A DNA stretch of 64,000 nt. It comes from Acanthornis magna (taxonomy: Eukaryota; Chordata; Aves; Passeriformes; Acanthizidae). Under the pieces are notes generated by a model that searched no databases, had not been told where the DNA came from, and was given only the letters and a program-made list of their open reading frames with translations. The stretch is from positions 1,426,001 to 1,490,000 of the forward strand of contig JAWUZG010000052.1 in assembly GCA_036785705.1 (NCBI GenBank). Direction: 5' to 3'. The position numbers and the translations under genes are program-made. This document shows, piece by piece, positions 13,618-25,487 of this stretch. How positions within the stretch are numbered: position 1 is the stretch's first letter; the number at the start of each line of letters is the position of its first letter.

Positions 13618-13715
13618 AAAAAAGGGAGCAGACAGGAAAAGAAAGAGGAGAAAGGAGAAACAGAGAAAAGGGAGTAAAGGGAAACTAATGAAAAGGAGGG
13701 AGAGAAGAGGAGGGG
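13618..13715. repeat. Purine-rich tract, about 98 bp
   Basis: The plus strand is almost only A and G, with a few interruptions. On the TENM4 strand it is a long pyrimidine tract inside the intron between the 253-nt and 99-nt exons. Confidence 0.8.
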
Positions 13716-16346
13716 CTCTTCCTCTTGTAACATACAAAATTCTCAGATACGCTTATCCTGTCAGTTGTGTATTTGTGCTACACATTTCTGCTTGCCTTTG
13801 CATTACAGTTTGGAAATTTCCAGGCAGCGACAAATCATTCAGAGTTCCCAGTTCTGAAAACTGCCTGGAGTTTGTGGCAGTCAAAATCAAGCCACTTCAA
13901 ACTCTGGTTAAATTCTGTAACTGTAGGCACATTTCAGAGCCTGTGACAATCCTCATTTAAAAGATGCAGCTTTTTCTTCTTGTGTTCTCTCTCTCTGTTG
14001 GCCAATATGGGATTAAAAAAACCAAACAGAAATACAATTCCATTTTCGACATGAGATTACTATAATCTCCTAACTTCAAAATCCTTTATTCTTGGATTAA
14101 TGTTTCTTGGACAGGATTTATATTTCTAGATATTGGACATTTTATTCTCTCAGGTGATGGTCTTTTTTTGGTTCTAAAAATCTTTCTGGTGGGGAAGATA
14201 GGGAAGATCAGTTTTATGGATGATGCTGAATTGGGCATCCAAGTTTTCTAAACAGCTCTGAAGCTTGGTCTTTTATGTCTACAGAATTCCCACTGAAGGA
14301 AATGGAAGATCTCTGCGTGCCAGAAGAGCTGACTGTCAGAGTGGACATTAGTCACAAATACACTGATCATCTATGCAGCTCAGCCTCCTCTCTTTATGAC
14401 ACCATTAGAACACCTTTTATTTTCTTGAAGTTGTATAAGTGAAGGAACAGTCAGTAGTGTTCATTTGCTGTTGGCACAAAATTACACATTTTTTTCCAAC
14501 ATGCTTGTTGTCAAAAGGAATACTGGGCAAAATCATGTCATTTCAACCAGTGTGTCAAAAGCCTCAACACCAGTCTTGAAATTACCTGTTTTCTACCAAA
14601 TTAATAAAATGGTTAGACTGATGACCAAGTACAAATGTGGCTGATCTGTGATGCTAGTAAAATCATCAAATGATGCAGAAATAGCTCTTCAAACAGGTAG
14701 ACCTCCAACTTCTGCTCTGTTTAACAGCAATAATGTGACCAATCCAACCTGCAACAAGAGCAGGCTGCCTCAGATCTTGAAAAATTTTTGCCCACAATGA
14801 TTTCACAGAGAAAAAATGAGGACAGCCTTTAAGGTTTTGCACTACTAAAACAGTACATTATCTCTTCTACGAAGAATTCGCAATCTGGCTAGGAAAAGGC
14901 ACAGGGCTTCCTTCAGAATCATAGAGGATTGTCACAAAAGGGCTGCAGGAGTGGGGCCTAAGTATTTTTTAATGTAATTTTAATAAAAAATATCACATAA
15001 AACTCAATGCTTGGGTATTTGTGCTTGAGAATTTCTAACATAATATAATTACTGAAACTGTTGCCAAATCACACTTGCATTACTTGCAAGTATTACTTTT
15101 GGATCCAGCTTCTTAGATGAGTCTTTTTAATCAAGCAGTCACAGAGAAATTAATTATCTTTAAATGCCATAAAATGTGATATGGAGGTTGTTTTGGAAGT
15201 TTCAGAGGGCCAGCAGATACAGCTCATTTTCAAAATGATTGACAGATGTGCTCATTTAAAAAAAACCCATTCTCTTATCAGAAGCTGGCAAAATTGGATA
15301 CAATTTGTCCCAGGATACAGCTACAGCTATTTCTGCTCTCAGTAAGATTCCCACAGGCAGTGATGTGAAAATTTGGGGCCTGTCTCAGTTTTCAGTTACT
15401 GTATGTCTTTTTCTGTCCAAAATCTTGTTGGGTTGAGAAGGTTAGACAAATGAAGGAACAAAGACAGTTGAGCGAGTGCACTGTGTTTTAGGCTTGTAAG
15501 ACTTCTCTCCAGACTGAAAAAGACACCATGTATGGGGGCTAATGGCTCCAGCATCCCTAGTGGTTGGTCAGCAGCAAAGGAAATGGGAAAGCAAAACCTC
15601 TGGAGAAAGCAAGTGGGACCTCAAGTAGATGCACTCACCATCCAGTGGGAAGACTGAGGCTGAGGGAGTATGAGAGTTCTCTTTTCCAGAACCTACACAG
15701 AATCTGAACAAAGCTATGGACTAGAACAGCTTGGTGCACTCTTGTCACACCTTTCATGTGCTGCATAGGTGGAAAAGAATTCAAGAGCTAAATGGAAACA
15801 CCATTAACTGATTGATGCCCTGCTATCCAGTGTTTCATGCTTGCTGGAGTAATGTTGAAAAAGGCAGCAGCTGACCTCTCCTCATTAGGTGAAACAAGAT
15901 CAACCTTTCCTGAATGATGTACTACGAAAGCACCTGCTTGACAAGGCACAGCTACAAGGCTAAATCTTTTCAATATACTGACTGATTTCAGTTTTTTAAA
16001 TAGGATATTGATTTATCCTACCACACAGGAAGAAAAGACATTAAAGGAAAATAAAAGAAAGAAAACCAAGAACATTTCAATCTATGATCCTGATTCCAAT
16101 TTTAAATGAGGAAAATAATCTTATAAGCAGCTGTTAAAGACAATATTTTAGTTTATGAAAGAAGAGCAATTTCCTCTTCTCCTAGTCCAAATAAAAAGAC
16201 ACAAGGAATAATAAATACAACGCAAAATGCGTAAGTCAAACACCAGTTCACAAACTCGGTGGCTAGCTATGCAGATGTGTGTATTTTCCATAACGACCTT
16301 AGCATGCACAGTCAGAAGATCGTAAGTACTACAGAAAGTGACCTAC

Positions 16347-16599
16347 CTTGTCTCCAGTGGGATGTTACTGTTGAGTAACCAGTTGTCCTGAGCATGGGCT
16401 GGTTCTTGAGTAGTGGCTGGTTGTTCTCCAGAAAGAGAGTGGTCTGTAGGAGCTGGGCTGGGGTTGCTGCGTGGAGTGAAGTTCCCTCTGTTCAGGGAAT
16501 TGATGGAGGCTGCGTGATGCTGATTTGGGGTGTGAGCATGTGATATTGGAGGTGGTGGAGTTCGAAGTCTTGAATGATTTTGAAGATTTGGGGGATGAT
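16347..16599 (-). CDS. TENM4: Teneurin-4 coding exon, intracellular proline-rich segment (253 nt)
   Basis: Teneurins are large type II membrane proteins for synaptic and neuronal cell adhesion. This exon encodes part of the cytoplasmic N-terminal domain. The minus-strand translation starts near [17 protein letters not shown] and runs through [19 protein letters not shown] to [13 protein letters not shown]. That segment is characteristic of teneurins and, as I recall the paralogues, closest to TENM4; TENM1-3 differ in the NQHHAAS and [11 protein letters not shown] stretches. The acceptor is a T-rich ATGTTTTAG just above 16599. The donor is AAG|GTAGGT below 16347. The first two bases complete a codon begun in the previous exon, and the last two (AG) need one base from the next exon. 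Both downstream exons supply a suitable base. The proline-rich stretch resembles the region where SH3 adaptors bind in teneurins (family knowledge). Confidence 0.93.
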
Positions 16600-17494
16600 C
16601 TAAAACATAAGTAAAATACTTTAAAGGTTCATGATTTGAGTAGTTCCATACTGTGCTCATTTACGTGCGGACACGTCTAAAAAGGATGAAGGTTGGGGTG
16701 CCACATATCCTAAATGAAACTCAAAAGGATAACACAGCCTTGTTCCGTATGTTCTAATGACATAGCACTGATCCCTGAGCCAGCTAGAAAAATAGTTCAG
16801 TCTCATGCATAAAAGTTATGAAAGTTTAAAGCATTGCAGAAAGGCTGTCCTGACAGCCAAGTTAACTTCAATGAACAACTGCAGTTTGCAAACCACAATC
16901 TATCTGTGGCACTGGTTTGTGATAAAGCATGAAAAATACAACCAGTCTGGATAGATAACATATTAGAGCCATTTTATGATGGATATACAGCTCCCAGAGA
17001 AGTTTGTTCTGCCTGTTTTGCCCAAGAACTTTCAATGGTTAAGTCAACAAGAGGACTGAGAATACATTTAATCATAGACTGGGTTTAGGGAAAGCCATAA
17101 AATCGTGTCAGGGTTATACAATTTAACAAAATCCAATAGTTTGTACTGTTAGAAATGTACTCAAAACTGAGTAAAAAATGCATGTGGCATAAAAACTGAG
17201 GTGTCAGGAAAATGAAACAACATATGGTGAAGAAAGATACAAAGATCAGTGATATGGCTACTTTGAGTAAAACTCTTAAGTATTTCTTAGCCAAGAGGCT
17301 GATGAACCTAGTGCTGATTATATCTGTATGTTTCCTTTTTTTAGCTAACCATAAAGCATTTTTTTCATGTTTTTCAGAAATGAAGAAAACAAAAGTATTT
17401 GATGGAACTGGAGAGGGACTGACAGTTCAGCACACTGCATATGAGATACAGCAAACATATACCTCTCTGCTTTTAGCAGGTTCATGCTCAAAAG

Positions 17495-17688
17495 TCATTA
17501 ATACTGTGCACTGGAAGAGATTGCCCAGAGAGGTTATGGAGTCTCCCTCACTGGAGATATTTCAGAACTGTCTGGGCACAATCCTGTGCAATGTGCTCTA
17601 GGATGACCCGGCTGGAGCAGAAATGTCAGACCAGATGACCCACAGTGGTCCCTTCCAACCTCACCTGTACTGTGATTCTGTAATACAC
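17495..17688 (+). mobile_element. CR1 LINE, 3' fragment
   Basis: Markers are 'gattgcccagagaggttatg', 'gagtctccctcactggagat' and 'tcccttccaacctcacctgt', ending in 'ctgtgattctgta'. It is an older, diverged copy. Confidence 0.88.
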
Positions 17689-19649
17689 AATACTTTTGTG
17701 ATGCCTTATCTGAAAATAATGTCTATCCTATCAATCTAGTACCAGACTTCTGTATCATGAAAAATTAACACCCATTTACACTCTAATTAGAGACTCATAA
17801 CTGAATAAACTGTATGTAGTAATGAATTACAATGAATGGTATCAGACATTTAATGATACTTTTGAAATTTGGATTAGGACTTGGATTTAGGAGAGGAACA
17901 GAAAAGGCATTCACAGTATCTCTGTAGCTTTTTAGACAGATAAACACATTAGATAAAATATGGAGATGTGTGAGACACAGCCATCCTGTCCCTCCTCACC
18001 TTATATTGACTGACTCTGCCTCATCATTAACTATGGCTGATTATACCAGAATTTTAGGGTGCTTGAGGTGGTCTAGCAACAAACAGGTGTTAATTACAAG
18101 GGTGCCATCATTCTGATTGAACATATATTTACCTCTGGCTTCTTCAGGTTAGCTGAACCAGGTGTATATATTCCATACAGAGAACTAAGTGGTTTTAGGG
18201 TCCCAATCCATTTTACCCTAAACACTCAGACATATCCTACTGGTCTATTTTATGTCAGTACAACAGAAAACAACAAGCTCAAAAAAAGAGGTCAATACTG
18301 GTCGTCTACATTTGGTCAATCAGACTTTTCATGGGAATCTAAGAACTATTCAGAAAACTCAGCAAAGCTCAACCAAACTTAATAATGCCCTATAATGCCA
18401 ATAATACTGGCCTCTGACTTGCACATCCATCAGCAAATTAAAGGGAAGAGCAATAAGTATGGACTGTATAGACAAGAAATACCAGAGCTAAACCAGGTCT
18501 GACCCCAGCTCTGCAGCACCATGTGAATCAAAGTGTCCAACCATTTTTGGACTCGATATTACTGGGGACTGTTGTTTAATTGAAGTGCTGACCATCGAGG
18601 TAATAAAAACAACAGTGGAAGAATCCTGCTCCTGGCTTAGTTATATTAATGACTTTTTTCGTACTCAACAGACAGAAATCAAGACAGGAACAATTTATTA
18701 AATCCTAGCTGAGGGAGATGAACACAAATAGAAGGTTTTCAACTTTTAGGGCTGTCAATATATCACTGTCATTAATAAGAACTTAATTCAGCCCAGAGAA
18801 AATGACTTGTCTATTCCAGAGCAATGTACCAGAGGTTTCCAAGACCAGCTATTCAAGTTTTCAGTACAACTCATGCCTGAGATGAATACTCTGTGCAATT
18901 TACAAACGGGCTAAACAGGTAGATCCTGCAATATGCAACAGGCATTCTGTGAAGTTCTCCTGCTATCGGCTGACTTTTCCTTCTGGAGGCACCATTTTCA
19001 CACTGTGAGTCAGAGCCTGTTTTCAAGGATCTGTTATGTAAATTCCAATTTACACCATTTTATTACAGACACATTGCAGATGCTATTATGGATAATGCTT
19101 TTGAATGAAGTAAAAATGTGTTATTTTCATTCTCTATTTTCATATCCTCCGTGATTGCTTTGCTAAGTAAAGACAGCACATCTATCTTACTCTGGTCTAT
19201 GTGATTTTTCACAGGATTTTATAGCTTTAATTTCTTTTTTCCTGACATTTAGGTAGCTTTTCCTTCCAGAACGCTTATTATTTCATTAATATAAAAATTC
19301 TGAACACTTATGTCATGTCTGAGCATTACTGAATTTAATACACCTTGACTAGAATTAGTAATTATTTCCCTTGCCTTATGATCCCTCTTTTTTTTAATTG
19401 CCTTTTTCTCAAGTTAAGGAACATTAGAAATAAGGTGTAGACAAAAGTTAAAGCTAGGAAATCTTCCTACTGAAAATTATTACTGCAATTGTGCAGGATT
19501 TTCTTGATGCAAAACAACTGTTAAGGTTCTTACCCTCTGCTGTGACCAAAGCTCCTATGGGATTTGCAAAGGATTATGAAAGCCCACAAAATAAATTCTT
19601 TATTTCCTAAAATTTCAACTGTCCCCTTATTTGAATATGCTTGTAAAAG

Positions 19650-19802
19650 CTCCAGATGTCCCACTGCTGGAAGTGTTCAAGGCTAGGTTGGATGGGGCTT
19701 TGAGCAACCTGGTCTAGTAAAAGGTGTCCCTGCCCATGGCACAGGGTTGGAACTAAAGGGTCTTTAAGGTTCCTTCTAACCCAATCCTGCAACTCTATGA
19801 TT
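19650..19802 (+). mobile_element. CR1 LINE, 3' fragment
   Basis: Markers are 'aaggctaggttggatggggc', 'agcaacctggtctagt' and 'ggtgtccctgcccatggcac', ending in 'ctctatgatt'. It is 5'-truncated. Confidence 0.88.
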
Positions 19803-20700
19803 ACTAACTAGACCCACAATGTTTGAGTGATATAAATCTAACCTGTGTGGTTATATTTCCCCACAGGAAGGAGAACTTAATGCTGGCTGAAATGGCTCTC
19901 CTACATCCTGTATGTGCACAGATCTTTTATAGTGGGAACATGCTCAGATCATCCTCTGTCTGTTATACAGGAACACTATAACAGTGTTCCCATATATGAT
20001 TTTTACAGATTTAGTGATTTTTACAGATCCAACCATGAAGGTGGGATACAGGGGAAGTCTGATACAGCTCTCTACATCTACCAGCAAGCCTTTACTGGGA
20101 CAACAGCATCACAGAAATTCAGAAGACTTTATAGAGGAACAGGACATTGTGGCCAGTGTAGAGATTGCGCAAGATTCCACAAGACCTTTCTTAAACAAGA
20201 TGGCTAAATGTGACTATGTGTAAGTTATCTTTGTTTACTCCAAAAGAGATGATTTTCAACGTTTTCCTTCTTGCAGTTTTCCACTTTGGTTTCTAAAAAG
20301 ACATAGACTTTATCATTCCCTCTCTGTTTTGCTGTTGGAATGAAAAACCTGACATATGCTACTCAGAAGGATCAGCTGAGCTAACAAAATACCGAGGAAT
20401 AAAACAAACACCTTGTAAAACACTTCTCCCCCACCCACCCAAATTTCTAATAGTTCTCAGAGACAAGCAACACAGTTTAAGGGTTGATTTTTGCCTTGAA
20501 ATTAGAACAGATGAGACCTATCAATAGCAAAGGAGTCTTAGACACCAATCCCAGTCTTAGACACCAGGTGCCATTGAAAGAGTGTCTCACAGATAAAGTT
20601 CAACATTTCTAGAAGATAGGCTGGCAACTGTAGAAGTCTAAATAGCCCAAAACTTAAAGAGGACCCCCATAAGCCTCATTTTCTCTAATGGGTATCCAAA

Positions 20701-20976
20701 GTGTATCTAACATGTCTGTATTCAAATGTAAGGAAACTCTGGAAATCGGAATGCAAAAACCACAAGCTGCTTTTGTGTTGGTTTTTTTGTGGGTTTTTTT
20801 ACTTGTTTTTTAACATTAAAATGTCATTGATGAACACTGGCTTGGTAACCATAGATAAAGCAGAACTGAAAGATAATGCAGTTAATGAAGCTTGTACTTG
20901 GTACATATTAGTGAGCCTTGACAGAATGCTCTGAATGAGAAGCTGAATAAATGTGAACCATAAAAAAAAAAAAAAA
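20701..20976 (+). other. Possible retrocopy 3' end (AATAAA plus A15)
   Basis: AATAAA at 20946-20951 is followed after 10 nt by a run of 15 A (20962-20976), like the end of a polyadenylated transcript. No parent gene is recognised and no flanking repeat was found, so chance is also possible. Confidence 0.25.
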
Positions 20977-22561
20977 GAGGAGATAATATGACAAAATTTC
21001 AGTAAAAGGTCTGAACCTCATGTTCCTTTTCTTTCCCTTAATCTTTAATGAGTAGGACTGTTTTGAAATTAGTCCATGTAACAATTACACTTTCTGATTC
21101 ATTAGGTTTTGGGATTGTGTTCAGGGCAAATGTGCTAACCTCTGAGTGAAAAATACATTCTCCTTTTTTTCCCAGCTTCTCCTGTTTTCTCCTGTTCCTC
21201 CACACATCTGTCATTTGTACATCTGCTCAAATTCAGACAGACTGATGCCTAACTGGCGTCTGGATTAGGTACAGGAAATATTTCTCTTTACTAACTGTAT
21301 ATATTGCCAGGTGGAATGAATCACTCAGTGCTCCCTTGAACTTCAGCTCCACAGTAGCTGCGATGACAAACTTGGCAGTGTGACTTTGGGCAATTGTGCC
21401 TGTACCCACTCACAAAGAAACACACCCCCAGCCCCCATCCTGCCACCCCTTGCAGAGGAAACAATCTCTTTTAAAGCAATGAACTCTGTATTCAACTGAC
21501 AGAGCAGCAAAGAGCCTTGCTTCAGCTACAGGACCCATTCCAATCTGCTGCAGATGTACGCTCACAGCATTTGCACCGGCCAGCTGAAATCACCTTCACA
21601 GGGCTCCTTGTCCTGTTGGGGGTCACTGGGTAGGGAAATTGGGGTGCTTCCCTCCTTAATCTGATGAGCCGCCTAAGGTCAGGTGGACTAGGAAAGACTG
21701 AACTGGGTCTTTTCCCTCACCTTTGTAAGGGGTACAGGGAGTTTGCTATTAAAAGTGAGACTGTTTGGCCAGAAACAGTCTCCCTATCAGACATGTGACA
21801 AGCCAATGATGGCATCTGCAAAATGAAAAGCAAGCAGAATATTTAACCTCCAATTTGGCAGATAATGGAAAAATATTAAGCGGAAAATCAAAGTGGGAGG
21901 AGCTGCCTGCTTGGAGGGTACCTTAGTGGCTTTTGATGACAGCCAGGATAAACTGCAGACCCAGTTTTTCTTCTATTTGCAGACAATCCAGCTGAATGTG
22001 CAACATATAGACTGAGTTGAAGCAATGTGTAAAGGTGGCACCTATTTTGTACCAAGCAGGTTGATCCCAGGGCTGGCACTAATATTCTGCAACCCACAAG
22101 AAAACTTCTGCCTTCAAGGAATGTCTGACAACAGTCTCTGTCTCCATGGGACAGTCCAACAAGGAAGCCACAGCAGTGGAGGGTAATAGGAGATGGAGTG
22201 ATATAGGTCACTGAGTAGACAAATGACTTATCTGAGCAGAGATGACTGTATTCCCTCACTAACACTTAAAAACTAGAATCAGCATTACAACTTCAGTGAC
22301 TCAATCTTTCCTTAAGAAGGATATCCACTGAATTTGACTGAAGACTAGCTTTTCCTACTACCAAGTGGAGTGTTTAAAACATTCTGTGAAATACATCTTT
22401 TCCTGTAGCAGCATCTTGTGCCTCCAGTTTTCAAAATGCTAAGTCACAAACTGACACTGAAACATAAAAGGAAAGCAAAGTGCTGATGTATAATCTCCAT
22501 TAAGTGACAATAGGAAAGCTACCTTGATGTTTTTTTCTCTATTTTAAGTAACAGAATAATA

Positions 22562-22567
22562 GGGAGC
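22562..22567. repeat. Probable 6-bp target site duplication, left copy
   Basis: GGGAGC precedes the 5' LTR and CGGAGC (31126-31131) follows the 3' LTR. Five of six bases agree; the first base differs, probably from later mutation. Six bases is the usual duplication for alpha- and betaretroviruses. Confidence 0.65.
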
Positions 22568-22923
22568 TGTGGAGGGTCGTCCCACGGTTGCCGCCCTCTC
22601 CAGGGCGAGTTCCGCCTCCTAGGAAGGGGACAGCCTCAGTGGGCAGGACACGGCCGCGTAGAGCCACCCCTGGGGCGGGCCCCGGGAGTGGTTTCTGCCT
22701 CAGCCCCTCCCACTTTTCTAGCTGTTTCCCTGCCACTCCACCTCAGAGGCTGGCCTTGGGAGTGGCCTCCACCCTAGCCCCCCCCCTTTGTTCTAGCAAC
22801 TTCGGGACAGTTACTTTGTTCATTGGCCAGTTTGCATTTGGTTTCACCCCTATTTGTGTTTCATTGGTTTGTGTATTTTGTACCCACCCCTGTATCTGCT
22901 CCTGACTGGTTGCCATGTCCTGG

Positions 22924-22929
22924 TTAAAA
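22924..22929 (+). promoter_or_regulatory. TATA-like box of the 5' LTR
   Basis: TTAAAA in the context TGGTTAAAACCCTG lies downstream of inverted CCAAT boxes and about 75 nt upstream of AATAAA, the expected place for an LTR core promoter. It is unchanged in the 3' LTR. Promoter activity is inferred. Confidence 0.6.
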
Positions 22930-23002
22930 CCCTGTGCCGAGCCCAGATCAGGGGCTTCTTTGTCCTATCCCACCGCGTTCCACTACCCCTTACCCTGTTA
23001 CC

Positions 23003-23008
23003 AATAAA
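23003..23008 (+). terminator. Polyadenylation signal AATAAA, 5' LTR
   Basis: AATAAA in ACCAATAAAGCGG is conserved in both LTRs. In a provirus the signal of the 3' LTR is normally the one used. Confidence 0.75.
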
Positions 23009-23215
23009 GCGGTTAGGAGGACGAACCCGGCTCTCGCCTCTTACCTTCTTGGGCCCTTAACCCAGCAACAGCCTGAGCTGAGACCGACTTGTCCCGAGCC
23101 GCAGCGCCTCAGCACGAGACACTCTCTGCGAAGCCTTTGTGGAGGCTGCGCGCGTCGGGAGCGAGGGCTGCCTGGCTGCCAGGCCAGTGCCGCTAGGAAA
23201 GTGGTTTACAACAAT

Positions 23216-23233
23216 TGGCGCCCAACGTATGGC
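23216..23233 (+). other. Primer binding site, lysine tRNA (Lys1,2) type
   Basis: Two bases after the 5' LTR the sequence reads TGGCGCCCAACGTATGGC. Retroviruses primed by tRNA-Lys1,2 use an 18-base site that differs from this only at two adjacent positions (TA here). A lysine primer is common in betaretroviruses and unlike the tryptophan primer of avian alpharetroviruses. Confidence 0.85.
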
Positions 23234-23582
23234 TCTTCCCACGCGGGAAGCCCCACAACTGGTGACTGTTGGTGCACCCTGTGTGCAGCACACCCACTTG
23301 TGTCGGGCGGTGCTCCCAGGGTTTTGGTTTGGACTCTGCGCCTCGTTGTCCCAAAGGAGTTATCCGGAGACACCTGGCGACGCGGAGACCCCGGACCGCG
23401 GCCAAGAGGGACTCGGTGTTGCAGTTTTCTTTGGAAAGGAGGACCCAACACGCTGCTGCAGCAGGGAGGGTGAGTGTGTAACCCTGCGAGGTGAAAACCC
23501 CCCTCCGGTCTTTCCCCTCCCCACCTTATTTTTCCTGTTTTTCGTTCTACCAGTGCTGAGGCAGGTATTTTTCTCTGCAGAA
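23234..23582 (+). other. Proviral leader with splice donor
   Basis: This is the untranslated leader between primer site and gag. A strong splice donor, GAGG|GTGAGT, is at 23470-23471 (the GT) and is the likely donor for spliced env mRNA. The packaging signal should lie around here but cannot be recognised by eye. Just before gag there is a pyrimidine tract ending TTTTTCTCTGCAG at 23580, which looks like an acceptor 3 nt before the gag ATG. The open frame running through this stretch is probably fortuitous upstream of the ATG. Confidence 0.7.
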
Positions 23583-25487
23583 ATGGGGGCTAAGCTTTCT
23601 GCGGAGAAAACAGAGTTCTACACCCAGTTGAAAACGTCCCTGTTAGCGAACAAACTGCCCTTCTCTAGGACCCGGTTGAGGGGCTTCGTATGATGGATTT
23701 TTACCGAGTTTCCCCAGACTCGCCCAGACGAAGCCCTCTCGACTGCGTTCTGGAGGAGGGTAGAGGCGAGGCTGCTCGCCTTGGGGAGCTCAGGCAACAG
23801 ATCAGTCGAGCGATACTTCCAGCTCCTGACTGTGTGCCGGGGAGCCGCAAGGCTGACCAAGCCTCACACCCCAGTTCAGCCTTCCCTAGAATCTGCTCCT
23901 ACCCCCTGTCCTCCCCATTCCCCCAACCTTTCTAGGAGCAGTGTCACGGGTGCAGAACGCCATGAGGCGCGGGGCTGCCATCTGCTCCCCGGCACCCCTG
24001 ACACTGCCTCTTACCCCGCTGGCAAGGGGAAGGCCACCCCTTCCAGCACCCCTAAAAGAGTGTCTTTTTCCCTGCCGTCCCCAGTTGAAGCTTTCCCGAG
24101 TTACTCCCTGGTTTTGTCTCGACACGACGGCTCACAAGATGGCTGCCAAGGCCACCTTGAAAGACAAAATGGCCTCGACCACATGGCACCCAACCCCCAA
24201 CCGTCTTCTTCCCAAAATCCCTTTCTCCCTGATGCTGAGAACCCCTTCCTTCCTCCCTATATCACTCCCTCAGCTCCTCCTACCCATTACCCTATCCCCT
24301 CCCCTGGGGTGGGACAAAGGGGTGTGGGTGGTCCTAACATCTCCGCTCCTCCTCCAAACCCTGCCCTCTTCCTTGACCCCCCCTCTTCCTATGTTTACCC
24401 ATCCCTTTCCGCTCCTGACCCCACCCCCATTGGTGCACTTCCGTGTTCCCAGGGGCCTACTTCCGGTTCCCACGCCCTGCCTCCTGGTTCCCACGCCCCT
24501 AGTTTTGGAAACAAGACAGGGGCTGTTGGGGATGGGATGGCACGGGGTGGGGTACTGGAAGAAAACCCGTTTGCTGCCCTGGTTATGCTTCAGGGACCAG
24601 GCGACCCTGCCTGGGAACCTTTTGGGTACCATAATATCAAGGAGTTATGCAAGGCAGAAAAGGAGCACAGGAGAGAAAGCAAATATTTTAAATCCCTGTT
24701 CCATGCCACCTTTGCCAACAATATTCTGGTCCCAAGCGACATCAGGCAAATTATGGAATGTTTGCTTTCTCCCTCGGAATACAAGCTGTGGGAATTGGAC
24801 TGGAGGGCTCAACTTAAGGAACTGATCCCCGCTCTGCCAGAGCTAACAGGGGTCCTGGACCCCTTGGATCTCCTAATGGGAGAGGGAGATTATGCAAAAC
24901 CACGGGTACAGGCACACCGCATGTCGCCCGAGACCCTTAAGACAGTGGCTGGAACAGCTGAGCGGGTATTTGCGCTGCTACCACCAATGGTCACCCCCAT
25001 GGTGCCTTACACAGAGATCACACAGGGCCCCGATGAGCCTTTTATGGTCTTCTTAGACTGTTTAAGGTTGGCTATTGACAAGCAAGTCCCGGAGCAGGAG
25101 GCACGACCCTGCCTGCTAAGACAACTAGCAAAGACCAAGGCCAACTCGGTCTGCAGGGGCATTATCCTGTCCCTTCCCCATGAGCTGCCACCAACGGTTC
25201 AGCAGATGGCGAAGGCTTGCCTTAATAGGCTAAGCGTGCTCCCCACCAATGAGCAAACGCCTAGCGTGAATGCAGTGGACGTGAGGGAAGTGCTGTGTTT
25301 CTGCTGTGGGCAAAAGGGGCACTTTGTGAGGGATTGTCCCCTCAAAGCCAGGGACTTTGACACCCAGCAATCACATCGGCCTTACCGGCCAGGCACCCCG
25401 GCCCAACACTGCCGGAATCCCTCTGTTACCCTTCCTAACGCGTCCTCCCCTTCTTTCCCCACCCCCTCCTCGAACGCGGGAAATTGA
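23583..25487 (+). pseudogene. gag: Endogenous retroviral gag (one in-frame stop)
   Basis: Gag would build the virion core (matrix, capsid, nucleocapsid). The start chosen is ATG 23583, which gives MGAKLSAEK with glycine 2, the usual myristoylation position. The frame spans 634 codons with a TGA at 23691-23693 (codon 37); downstream it is open to TGA 25485-25487. The middle third is proline-rich with a PSAP late-domain motif at residue 229. Capsid is recognised by a major homology region starting about residue 481 (QGPDEPFMVFLDCLRLA). The nucleocapsid has one CCHC zinc knuckle, CFCCGQKGHFVRDC, residues 572-585. A second knuckle, usual in alpha- and betaretroviruses, is not seen. The gene ends on a slippery heptamer for passage into pro. 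Confidence 0.9.
25478..25484 (+). promoter_or_regulatory. gag-pro -1 ribosomal frameshift heptamer
   Basis: In the gag frame the sequence is G GGA AAT followed at once by the stop TGA (25485). It fits the X XXY YYZ rule and resembles the G GGA AAC heptamer used by type D betaretroviruses. Pro lies in the -1 frame, as required. A downstream pseudoknot was not resolved by eye. Confidence 0.75.

Larger units (their letters stand above)
11453..16346. other. Intron between the 253-nt and 99-nt exons
   Basis: About 4.9 kb. It contains the AT/CA and purine-rich tracts and no further exon or recognised transposon. The intron at 9277-11353 (2.1 kb) is likewise empty. Confidence 0.6.
16600..22561. other. 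Intron upstream of the 253-nt exon, left of the provirus
   Basis: About 6 kb with two CR1 fragments and the A15 run. No TENM4 exon encoding the conserved segment that should precede the 253-nt exon was seen. Confidence 0.6.
22568..23213 (+). repeat. 5' LTR (646 bp)
   Basis: It begins TGTGGAGGGTCG and ends GGTTTACAACA, so it has TG...CA ends, and it matches 30482-31125 almost throughout. U3 carries several CCAAT-type boxes, mostly inverted (ATTGG near 22820-22915). A TTAAAA TATA-like box is at 22924-22929. The AATAAA polyadenylation signal is at 23003-23008, so R probably starts about 25-30 nt after the TTAAAA box. The 5' copy is 2 bp longer than the 3' copy. Confidence 0.96.

Noticed and set aside
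9041..16599. Assignment to TENM1, TENM2 or TENM3
   Set aside because: The NQHHAAS region and the 99-nt cassette segment fit TENM4. The other paralogues, as remembered, join ETR or ESR directly to HFLFK and differ in the proline-rich part.
23941..24825. 294-codon frame overlapping gag
   Set aside because: Low-complexity proline/leucine translation of the proline-rich gag region in the wrong phase; capsid motifs are in the gag frame.
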